A stretch of DNA of 64,000 nucleotides, taken from positions 1,364,001 to 1,428,000 of the forward strand of contig NZ_LT629788.1 in NCBI RefSeq assembly GCF_900105805.1, written 5' to 3'. A model generated the notes under the pieces. That model saw only the letters and a program-made list of their open reading frames with translations, did not search any database and was not told where the DNA came from. Positions 25,639-32,305 of the stretch are shown here, one piece after another (positions within the stretch are counted from its first letter, which is position 1; the number at the start of each line of letters is the position of its first letter). A program made the position numbers and the translations under genes. This DNA comes from Pseudomonas moraviensis. Lineage in GTDB: Bacteria > Pseudomonadota > Gammaproteobacteria > Pseudomonadales > Pseudomonadaceae.

Positions 25639-26195
25639 TTCACGCCTCTTACGGAATTGAGGTATGCCGCGAAATGGTCAAGGGCTTTGCGACGCATTGA
25701 AATTTCGTCTTTGGCCTCACCCATTTCAGCGAAGGTTTGGATGTGTCCATTCGGAACGAAAACGCAGTCCCACTGGAAGCCCCTTGGGCCAACCGGCGCA
25801 GGTGGCACTGTTCCTTCAATGGAACCTTCGAACAGGCGAATCTCGCGCCCATCACAATAGCCGAGTACCGTCTTCGCCATTACAGTCGTATCTCCGAGGC
25901 CCGCGACGAGGTTGACGAAGCGATCCGCCTCCAGCTTGTCCCAAAAGATTTGAGTCAATCCTGCCGGTAAATCGTTGAGACCTCTCAAGTACAGGCCAGT
26001 GTGCTCTACGAAAAGAGGACGGCCGATAACCTCGAATGCCTTAATCAGCTTGTCCCGTACTAAGCGATCAACATCTTCGGTCTGCAACTCCTCAATCTTT
26101 CTTGATACAGGCACTATTTCCACACCAGCCTGTACCAAGATCCGTTGCACCTCGGCGATCTTGTGCGCATTTCCAGACATGAATCGAATTTTCAA
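25635..26195 (-). CDS. komB: HAM1/ITPase-like protein, KomB of a Kongming-type system
   Basis: The 186-residue product has the full HAM1/RdgB/ITPA fold signature: FMSGNAHKIAEVQRIL at the N terminus, FVEHTGLYLRGLNDLPAG in place of the canonical V(E/D)D(S/T)xL loop, GPRGFQWDCVFVPNG, TFAEM and EISMRRKAL. The catalytic Asp of the family (E. coli RdgB D69, human ITPA D72) aligns with H65 here, so it probably binds but does not efficiently hydrolyse inosine nucleotides, fitting a sensor. Start: TTG 26195, overlapping the komA stop as TTGA, with AAGGGAT upstream; an ATG at 26180 would remove part of the nucleotide-binding strand. Confidence 0.88.
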   Translation of the reverse strand: MKIRFMSGNAHKIAEVQRILVQAGVEIVPVSRKIEELQTEDVDRLVRDKLIKAFEVIGRPLFVEHTGLYLRGLNDLPAGLTQIFWDKLEADRFVNLVAGLGDTTVMAKTVLGYCDGREIRLFEGSIEGTVPPAPVGPRGFQWDCVFVPNGHIQTFAEMGEAKDEISMRRKALDHFAAYLNSVRGVK

Positions 26196-27241
26196 TCTAG
26201 ATCCCTTATGAATGAGTAGCGCTTAGCTGCTTCGTACTGCCGGTCCAGGTCGCTGGCGGTAAGGCCCTCATCCAGCGCGATCCTTTGTTCATCCACAAGA
26301 CCGCGCTGATGAATTGCAGGGTTGTCTGAGCAGATAACAAACGGAACCCCAAAGCGCCGAAATTCTTGAAGAGGATGGGCTTCATCGAAAGGTACCGCGC
26401 CGGTTAGTCTGTTGCTAATCGGGCATACCTCGATGCAGATGTCCTGCTTTCCCAATTTGTCTAGCAGGTGAGGATCCTTACCTGCTGCTGTCCCATGGCC
26501 AATACGATCGGCACCAAATAACTCAACAGCAGCCCGAACGTTTTCCACGCGGCCGGTTTCTCCGGCATGTATGGTGACCCCGAGTCCGAATCGATCTTTT
26601 GCCTTTCGGAAGAGTGACGGCAACTCCGATGGATAGGCGATTTCCTCATCACCCGCAAGATCGAGCCCCACCACGTCTTTCGGCTCACCGAGGTCTTGAT
26701 AGGCCTGTAGTAGTGTGGAAAGGCAAACCGCACCGTAGTCGCCGCGCGTCACTGTAAGAATCAGACCGCGATGAATGCCGTGGCAATGCGCGGCGTGTCT
26801 GGTTGATTCGATCAGATGTTCTAGCGCTTGTGTGGGCGAACAATTCTGCAGATGGGCGAGGTACAAGACGCTGCTTCGTAGTTCGACAAAGCGTATTCCG
26901 TTCTCCACGAAGCCAGCGAAGACTGCCCTGGAAATGCGATCCAAGTTCTCGCGCTTCTTGGGAAAGAGCCTCAGTGCCTGCCACGGAGTTAAGTATGACG
27001 CCAAGGACTGGCAGGGAGTGTTTCGAAGCAGGTCACGCTCGATCAGAAACCCGGGCGGCAGCTCGGTTGCTTCGTCGGCTAGAATCTCTCGAATTATAGG
27101 TGTGGGAATCGCTCCATTGAAGTGCACGTGGAGTTCTCCTCGGTCGCGTGCACTGGCTGCCTTCGCCTTGCCGTGTTCTGCCTCGTTGCCTCTGCTGACA
27201 CCGCCCTGCATCCAAGGTAAATGGGGTTGGCTCTGGTTCAA
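26192..27241 (-). CDS. komA: Adenosine deaminase-like enzyme, KomA of a Kongming-type system
   Basis: The 349-residue product is a metal-dependent deaminase of the adenosine deaminase family: H38xH40 in ELHVHFNGA, IHAGET (H225, E228), RIGHGTAAG (H249), EVCPISN, and ICSDNPAI with zinc ligand D306; the next residue, usually Asp, is Asn (N307). A ~33-residue N-terminal extension precedes the barrel. Start: TTG 27241 behind AAGGAAAG; ATG 27211 has no such site. In Kongming, KomA converts dAMP to dIMP, which a phage kinase raises to dITP, the signal for KomB-KomC. It is the first gene of the komA-komB-komC operon, 99 bases after the PIN gene. Confidence 0.9.
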   Translation of the reverse strand: MNQSQPHLPWMQGGVSRGNEAEHGKAKAASARDRGELHVHFNGAIPTPIIREILADEATELPPGFLIERDLLRNTPCQSLASYLTPWQALRLFPKKRENLDRISRAVFAGFVENGIRFVELRSSVLYLAHLQNCSPTQALEHLIESTRHAAHCHGIHRGLILTVTRGDYGAVCLSTLLQAYQDLGEPKDVVGLDLAGDEEIAYPSELPSLFRKAKDRFGLGVTIHAGETGRVENVRAAVELFGADRIGHGTAAGKDPHLLDKLGKQDICIEVCPISNRLTGAVPFDEAHPLQEFRRFGVPFVICSDNPAIHQRGLVDEQRIALDEGLTASDLDRQYEAAKRYSFIRDLD

Positions 27242-27340
27242 TAACTTTCCTTAGTTTGCTCAACGAGCGTCATACGTGGGTATAGGTTGGCCGGTTAGGT
27301 ACTGGATACTGCGTTGACGCAACGGTGAGGCAGATTCAGC

Positions 27341-27922
27341 CTAAGTTGGAGGTAATGCGTTGCGAGCGCATTGAAGCGCTAGGAAATACGCATCCTGGAG
27401 ATGACGCGCCAGGCTGCCTTCCATTTGACGGTGTTGGCTCAGCACATTCGAGTGGTCTGAGTCATCAAGCTTCCTTGTAAAGATCAGCCAGCTGTGCAGG
27501 TGAGGAGTCGTCTGCGTAGGGTGGTTACCTGCTGCCGATGATAGCTTCCTTGCCCCTTGGTCATCCGTTAGCACAGCTAGGCCGCGGCCCATAGCGAAGG
27601 CGATTGATGACAGTTCGCCCTTACCCAGTCGCTTACGGCCTTCCAGCATACTGATGATCTGAAGGTCGTCCAGGTTACAGGAATGGATTTCGAACTGGCC
27701 GGCGCAACGCGCCTCTTCCAATCGATGTTGAAGCTCACGGGTGACAGCGGTTGGCAACGTGCGAGGCTTGATTAAACACTCATAGTTCACGAAACCGGTG
27801 ACACAGAAGTGGCATTGAGCGGCGAGCGCAGCTCTGTACAACGTGACTGAAGATAAGAGATTCCAGACCGAACACGTATCTGTCACGTTGATGGGGTGGA
27901 AGCGGGACGGATCAATCGACAT
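27341..27922 (-). CDS. PIN-domain-like protein paired with XRE-ImmA gene
   Basis: The 193-residue product starts MSIDPSRFHPINVTDTCSVW (ATG 27922, GGGAGG upstream) and overlaps the XRE-ImmA gene by 11 bases. It has PIN-like acidic positions: VTDTCSVW (Asp 1), then GKGELSSIAFAMGRGLAVLT with E and TDDQGARK. PIN proteins are metal-dependent RNases and common toxins. The pairing XRE-ImmA + PIN is a known toxin-antitoxin-like arrangement. It lies directly upstream of komA in the same direction. Confidence 0.72.
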   Translation of the reverse strand: MSIDPSRFHPINVTDTCSVWNLLSSVTLYRAALAAQCHFCVTGFVNYECLIKPRTLPTAVTRELQHRLEEARCAGQFEIHSCNLDDLQIISMLEGRKRLGKGELSSIAFAMGRGLAVLTDDQGARKLSSAAGNHPTQTTPHLHSWLIFTRKLDDSDHSNVLSQHRQMEGSLARHLQDAYFLALQCARNALPPT

Positions 27923-29054
27923 TGGGCGCCCTCCCGTAAAGAGCGAGCAAACCCTGCAGCTCTGCGGAGTCACACAGAAGTGCCTCAGCTAGACGGCCTT
28001 GAGTTATAAGCCCCTGGCTCGCGGCATCCAAACATAGCGCGACGTAGCTACTAGAAAGCCCTCTTTCCAATAGACGCATTTTGCGTTCTAGCTGCCGGTC
28101 TGTCAGATGAGCCGGCAGCTCAGGGTCAATCTTGCTGGCCCGGGGAACACGGCCGGATTTGATTCGTTGGAATGCGTGTTCACTGACGAGCCTTTCGGCC
28201 TTTAGGCCTATGCTTAAGGCATGGCAACTTACTCGAAGCTCTTGTGCCCAATGCCCGGCGTCGGCTGGGGTCCATCGCTCGGGATTGGGAAGCTGCCGGA
28301 GGACTTCCGGGGGCATTAGATATCGGGAAGCAAAAGTGTTTGCGCGCAGTTCTACATAATCGTTTTTATCAATGCGGGAATAGGTGATGCTGGGGCCACC
28401 CTTCGCATCGAAAAGCGCATGTGCCATTTCATGAGCTGCACTAAATCGCTGCCGATACACATCCTCGCTGTAGTTAACCAGAATGCATTTGCCGGCCTTG
28501 GGATGGGCCAGAAACAAGCCTGAGATATTGGAATTGCCTAGCTTGTGGCGAAACACATGCACGCCTGTTTGGCGGATTTCACTGTAAACATCCCTTGGAA
28601 CTTCATTGCTCTGGTGCTGATTGAAGCGGCGGAAAGCCTCAGCCGCTTTAATCCCGTCGGTCTTGAAATGTCCCGATACTGGGGGGGCCGAGAACTCGCG
28701 ATGGGTGGCATTCAGCTCCTCCATCAGGAAGTGCTCAGTTTCGCAGAGGTAAAGAAACTCTTGAATGGCCCTGCGATCGTCCTTGGTGAACTCACTACCG
28801 TGCTTACGATAAAGAATATCCGTCTGCTCAAACGGAGCTAGCTGCTCATTCGAGATGAAGAATTTGAAGTCACAACGATAGAGATCGGCCAGCATAAGCA
28901 CCTCATCGCCCGAGGGCTCCAAAATACCCGCCTCAACGGACCGTAATCGGTCGGGAGAGATGCGAATGGCCGAACTCACTTCCTCAGTACTCAGCTGAAG
29001 CTGTTCGCGATAGCGAGACAACTTCGAGCCCAACGCTATCAGGTTTATTGTCAT
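27912..29054 (-). CDS. XRE-family regulator with ImmA/IrrE metallopeptidase domain
   Basis: The 380-residue product starts MTINLIALGSKLSRYREQLQ (ATG 29054, AAGGAG upstream). Residues ~8-62 are an XRE helix-turn-helix (LSTEEVSSAIRISPDRLRSV). Residues ~150-260 are an ImmA/IrrE zinc peptidase domain with AAHEMAHALFD (HExxH) and a downstream NTFASRYLMPPE motif. Such proteins control mobile elements and toxin-antitoxin-like pairs by cleaving or binding repressors. The partner PIN gene overlaps its end. It could regulate the PIN gene and possibly the Kongming-like operon that follows. Confidence 0.9.
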   Translation of the reverse strand: MTINLIALGSKLSRYREQLQLSTEEVSSAIRISPDRLRSVEAGILEPSGDEVLMLADLYRCDFKFFISNEQLAPFEQTDILYRKHGSEFTKDDRRAIQEFLYLCETEHFLMEELNATHREFSAPPVSGHFKTDGIKAAEAFRRFNQHQSNEVPRDVYSEIRQTGVHVFRHKLGNSNISGLFLAHPKAGKCILVNYSEDVYRQRFSAAHEMAHALFDAKGGPSITYSRIDKNDYVELRANTFASRYLMPPEVLRQLPNPERWTPADAGHWAQELRVSCHALSIGLKAERLVSEHAFQRIKSGRVPRASKIDPELPAHLTDRQLERKMRLLERGLSSSYVALCLDAASQGLITQGRLAEALLCDSAELQGLLALYGRAPNVD

Positions 29055-29134
29055 ACCCGTTCTCCTTGTGGGGCATGACGATCCTAAATGTAGTAGCCCG
29101 TTCATTCCAGTCTGAATAGATCCTGATTTTGCCG

Positions 29135-29170
29135 ATGATCAAAGGCCGCTTTTGGCCGATAGCACCCGTT
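29135..29170. repeat. Dispersed degenerate repeat copy upstream of XRE-ImmA gene
   Basis: CAAAGGCCGCTTTTGGCCGA followed by TAGCACCCG; same core as the other copies in the accessory segment. Confidence 0.5.
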
Positions 29171-29365
29171 TGCACGCGTGAAAGTAAGCTCAACAGGCCG
29201 ACGCGGGAAGAATCTGCCCCGCCCAATGTGGCGCGATTGCTCCTAGTAAACACAAGCGTTTAAAAAGACATCTCCAGTCACTCTCCCAGGCTACATATCC
29301 TTGCGCCTTTGCCTACAGCTAAGCCAGAATCCGCCGGCTTGTGCGCCTAGGGGGCGGGTTCTATT

Positions 29366-29600
29366 GTGGTGCGGTCGCTGACGAATCAGCGATCGGATTT
29401 GACCGTCCGCCCAATATCAAGGCGCGCCAGCGTTCTGCACGTATTCAGGCATTGTCTGAATTTCTGTTGCGGTGGCTGTGCGTGGGACACCTTCGGGTGT
29501 GCCGGATTCCTTGATGTCCGGTCGGTCAACCCGCGTACAGCTGCCACCCTGTTTGTTTGACCGCGAACGGTGGCGGCTCCAGTCATCAAGGAGCTTTACC
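29366..29600 (+). promoter_or_regulatory. Long structured leader of the DUF6124 gene
   Basis: Four hairpins can be drawn: CGCTGA/TCAGCG (29376-29391), ATTCAG/CTGAAT (29443-29461), ACACC-TTCG-GGTGT with a UUCG tetraloop (29487-29500), and GCTGCCACC/GGTGGCGGC (29540-29577, one mismatch) ending 11 bases before the AAGGAG site. CGGTCAA at 29523-29529 is complementary to TTGACCG both at 29399-29405 and at 29557-29563, so alternative pairings or a pseudoknot are possible. The gene's frame is open through most of the leader but shows no binding site before 29588. Confidence 0.6.
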
Positions 29601-29960
29601 ATGATCAAACCAACACCCAACCCACCCGAAACCGACCCCACGTCTCCGTACGAATCCCTCGATTCAAACAAGCTCCACGAAGCCGCCGACCGCGCGCTCG
29701 ATCATTACCTGTCGCCCAACAATCTCCTGCCTCCGCCGCGCAAGGCACGTGGGATGTATGCGGTAACGGCGGATACCAAGAATGAAGAACTGCTGGCCGA
29801 TGCGAGTGAAACGCTGGCTTCGGCGAAGACGATTGCTCAGGACATTTCCAGTCTGTTGCCGGCGCCGCAGCGGCGGGCGTTGTTGGGGGTTGCTCAACTG
29901 ATCATGTTGGGGGAGCTGGCGGTGAATCGGGTGATGGATAATTTGGAGGTGGCGGGGTGA
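29601..29960 (+). CDS. DUF6124 family protein
   Basis: The 119-residue product (MIKPTPNPPETDPTSPYESL...) has the PNPPETDP-SPYES opening and the KLHEAADRALDHYL segment of the small Pseudomonas DUF6124 family (related to DUF3077 proteins), followed by a helical C-terminal half (AQDISSLLPAPQRRALLGVA, MLGELAVNRVMDNLEV). Function unknown; these genes are often multicopy in P. fluorescens. The ATG has AAGGAG at 29588-29593. It has a ~230-base structured leader, which suggests post-transcriptional control. Confidence 0.88.
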   Translation: MIKPTPNPPETDPTSPYESLDSNKLHEAADRALDHYLSPNNLLPPPRKARGMYAVTADTKNEELLADASETLASAKTIAQDISSLLPAPQRRALLGVAQLIMLGELAVNRVMDNLEVAG

Positions 29961-30036
29961 GGTAGATGTCCGTGGGCGCCAGAAAGGTGATTTGTCGTCA
30001 GAGCTGGCGCCTTCGCGATCCTATCTCGTGGCCCCG

Positions 30037-30282
30037 TTACTCATCCCATCCGTGCTCTGCGTAGGACATCTGATCATGCTCCGGAAAGTCTGTCCGGTAT
30101 TCACCCCACTCCATGAAGGAATAGTATTTGGTCATCGCCTCGAAGTAACTGTCAGCTTCGACTGTCCAGATCAGCTGGGAGTTTGGTGAAAGTAGACTGC
30201 GCGCGTCATCACCGTGAATTCCGGCCAGGCAGAAAGTCTGGCAACCATCAGGTTCCAACCAAAGTTCATGTTTCATACTCAT
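30037..30282 (-). CDS. Small conserved-looking hypothetical protein
   Basis: The 81-residue product (MSMKHELWLEPDGCQTFCLA...) has GGGGA before ATG 30282. It is acidic and aromatic-rich (DSYFEAMTKYYSFMEWGEYR) with no signal or membrane segment. The composition is protein-like and Pseudomonas-like. The upstream gene (30315) points the same way, 32 bases away, so the two probably form an operon. No family recognised. Confidence 0.68.
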   Translation of the reverse strand: MSMKHELWLEPDGCQTFCLAGIHGDDARSLLSPNSQLIWTVEADSYFEAMTKYYSFMEWGEYRTDFPEHDQMSYAEHGWDE

Positions 30283-30314
30283 AGCTCGTTTTCCCCTGCC
30301 TTTATGGCGCTGAT

Positions 30315-31046
30315 CTACGCCAGTGCAGCTTCGTCGACCGCAGCCATCGATTCCCTGCGCTTCGCAATTAGCTCAAGCTCGTCCGAAACCGAAAGACGTT
30401 TTCCTGGTGTAGGCAAGGCGGAAGCTGTGGCCTCGCACCAACGTGAATACAGAACGCTGGTACTGGCGAAATCTGTTAGTTGCGCCTTGCGCGCCAATGC
30501 CTGCTTGATCTGTTTAGCGATGATGGGATTGACTTTGGAGTAAGCAAACTGCGAAGAAGGGTGATTAACCACTGCCACAGGTATACCGCCCGCTAGCGCG
30601 GTAACTCGACCTCTGTTTCGTTTGCTGAAGCAGACGATCAACTCTGGTGCCAGCACCTCCAAGACTTCAGTAAACGATTGTTTACCTTTCTCCCAAGCTG
30701 CGGCCGATGGCGGTTTGCGGATGCCGGGTAAAAACTCTTGGATGAAATTGTAGTAGGCAATGCTATGCCAAAAATCACTCCTATCTGCTTTGGAAAAGTG
30801 CTTTTTAGCATTCAGGATAGAAGCCATTATTTTGGTGAAATGTGCATGTTGCCGAAGCTTAGCTGTCGCTTGAGGGTGTTTCTGACCCAAGGCCAGGGCC
30901 TTCAATACCTCGGGTGTGGCTGTCGGGCGTTCATGTTCTTTGGCGCCATAGTGAGATTCGCAGACCACGAGAATGCGTAGACCGTGGATGCCGCGCTCGT
31001 AATGGGCGCCGACCCATGGTGCAAAACGGACTGTAGATTTGCTCAT
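30315..31046 (-). CDS. Hypothetical protein resembling the uracil-DNA glycosylase fold
   Basis: The 243-residue product starts MSKSTVRFAPWVGAHYERGI (ATG 31046 with AAGGA five bases upstream; ATG 31052 is too close to it). The pattern ILVVCESHYGAKE, then YYNFIQEFLPG, then LEVLAPELIVCFSKR, then VVNHPSSQFAYSK follows the order of motifs in the uracil-DNA glycosylase superfamily (a GES-like loop, a beta strand before the middle motif, HPSS near the end). The catalytic Asp/His set is not canonical, so it may be a different hydrolase or non-enzymatic member. It is probably co-transcribed with the gene at 30037. Confidence 0.6.
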   Translation of the reverse strand: MSKSTVRFAPWVGAHYERGIHGLRILVVCESHYGAKEHERPTATPEVLKALALGQKHPQATAKLRQHAHFTKIMASILNAKKHFSKADRSDFWHSIAYYNFIQEFLPGIRKPPSAAAWEKGKQSFTEVLEVLAPELIVCFSKRNRGRVTALAGGIPVAVVNHPSSQFAYSKVNPIIAKQIKQALARKAQLTDFASTSVLYSRWCEATASALPTPGKRLSVSDELELIAKRRESMAAVDEAALA

Positions 31047-31230
31047 AGCCATCCTTAGGTTGTTTTCTCAGGCCAACACTTTTGGCTCAACCGTAATCAC
31101 ATCATTATTTTTCAATACTAGCGACGGGATTTTGAAGCCGGATTGGAGACCGTCATGAACGCTCAAATTTGTGGAACCTGGCTGGCGAGGCTGGCGGTGG
31201 CACATGTGACCATTTCGGTGCCTGATACTG

Positions 31231-31319
31231 CGCATTCGCGAGCAGGCTCGCTCCCACAGGGGGATTTGTGTTTATTGCGGGAGGAAGATCAAAAGATCGC
31301 AGCCTTCGGCAGCTCCTAC
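31231..31319. repeat. Two REP half-elements before hxcV 3' end
   Basis: TTCGCGAGCAGGCTCGCTCC at 31234-31253 and AGATCGCAGCCTTCGGCAGC at 31294-31313. They mark the right boundary of the accessory segment against hxcV; the second overlaps the last codons of hxcV. Confidence 0.8.
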
Positions 31320-31690
31320 GGTGGGCGGGTCAGTAGGGTCTCGAGTTTTGCGAGTGGCGGGGCGTCTTGATTGCGGTCGAATACTTGGATTCCAACCTTG
31401 AGCAGCCGTCCATGTTCTGCGCTGGCGATCACCTGTTCGCAGCGCAACATAAGCCGCCCTTGATCACATTCAACAGCCTTCACCCCATTCGGCAATCGAC
31501 CTTCCAGCCGTAGCTCAGCCATCCGGCTCTGCGCGGCAATCAACGCGATCGATCGATCCCGCAACAGCCCATTACTCTGCGTCATCAACCCGGCCACGCG
31601 CACGGCGGCGGACATGGCGACGGCGATGATTGCCAGTGCCACCAGCACTTCAATCAGAGTGAATCCTTCCTCTCGCGAACGCGCGCGCAT
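31316..31690 (-). CDS. hxcV: Type II secretion minor pseudopilin GspI (HxcV)
   Basis: The 124-residue product starts MRARSREEGFTLIEVLVALA: prepilin peptidase site after G9, Glu at mature position 5. The following pattern (VAGLMTQSNGLLRDRSIALI, AAQSRMAELRLEGRLP) is that of GspI, the minor pseudopilin that starts tip assembly. It is divergent from hxcT. Its 3' end runs into a REP element. In P. aeruginosa its 3' neighbour is hxcP, now 14.5 kb away. Confidence 0.92.
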   Translation of the reverse strand: MRARSREEGFTLIEVLVALAIIAVAMSAAVRVAGLMTQSNGLLRDRSIALIAAQSRMAELRLEGRLPNGVKAVECDQGRLMLRCEQVIASAEHGRLLKVGIQVFDRNQDAPPLAKLETLLTRPP

Positions 31691-31838
31691 ACATGGCCCA
31701 AAAGCAAAACCCAGCCCTCGACGCTAACCCCCGTCCTTGACGGCTTGACGACGGAAACACCCGAGGATTTTCAACATCCCTGACATATCTTCTTGCAACA
31801 CTGCGCGTCGAAATCAGGTCAAGCCAGGGAATGTCGAG

Positions 31839-32297
31839 ATGGATATCGCACCTTTGAAAACGCTCAGTCAGTCGCCGCGCATGCCGCGTAGCCAGCAGGG
31901 TTTTACCTTGATCGAGATCATGGTGGTGGTGGTGATTCTGGGGATTCTGGCGGCGATGGTGGTGCCCAAGGTGCTCGACCGGCCGGATCAGGCGCGGGCG
32001 ACGGCGGCGAAGCAGGATATTGGTGGGTTGATGCAGGCGTTGAAGTTGTATCGCCTCGATCACGGCACCTATCCGAGCATGAATCAGGGGCTGAAGGTGC
32101 TGGTCGAGCGGCCGGCGGATGCGAAGAACAGCAACTGGCGTTCGTATCTGGAGCGTTTGCCGAACGACCCGTGGGGCCGGCCTTATCAGTACCTCAACCC
32201 GGGCGCGAATGGTGAGGTCGATATCTTTTCCCTCGGCGCCGATGGTCAGCCTGACGGCGATGGCGTGAATGCCGATATCGGTTCCTGGCAGTTGTAA
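31839..32297 (+). CDS. hxcT: Type II secretion major pseudopilin GspG (HxcT)
   Basis: The 152-residue product has a 21-residue leader and QQGFTLIEIMVVVVILGILA (site after G21, Glu at mature 5). The downstream GspG motifs are present: LYRLDHGTYPSMNQGLKVLV, YLERLPNDPWGRPYQYLNPG and DIFSLGADGQPDGDGVNADI, the calcium-binding C-terminal loop. It is the major subunit of the Hxc pseudopilus. It heads the operon hxcT-X-Y-Z-Q-R-S; the promoter must lie in the 148-base gap to hxcV. Confidence 0.96.
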   Translation: MDIAPLKTLSQSPRMPRSQQGFTLIEIMVVVVILGILAAMVVPKVLDRPDQARATAAKQDIGGLMQALKLYRLDHGTYPSMNQGLKVLVERPADAKNSNWRSYLERLPNDPWGRPYQYLNPGANGEVDIFSLGADGQPDGDGVNADIGSWQL

Positions 32298-32305
32298 GGC
32301 CGGCC

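Larger units (their letters stand above)
16781..31315. other. Accessory (defence-rich) segment inserted in the hxc locus
   Basis: The segment separates hxcP (ending 16780) from hxcV (3' end at 31316), two convergent genes that are neighbours in P. aeruginosa. From ~16,800 to ~24,700 base composition is visibly AT-richer than the surroundings. The contents are an ApeA-like gene, a Kongming-like operon, XRE-ImmA and PIN genes, a PD-(D/E)XK-like gene, membrane proteins and hypotheticals. I see no integrase, transposase, tRNA or obvious flanking att repeat, so the mode of entry is open. Confidence 0.75.

Noticed and set aside
29472..29600. N-terminal extension of the DUF6124 gene by 43 codons
   Set aside because: The extension runs through hairpins, has no binding site, and the family opening MIKPTPNPPETDP begins at 29601.
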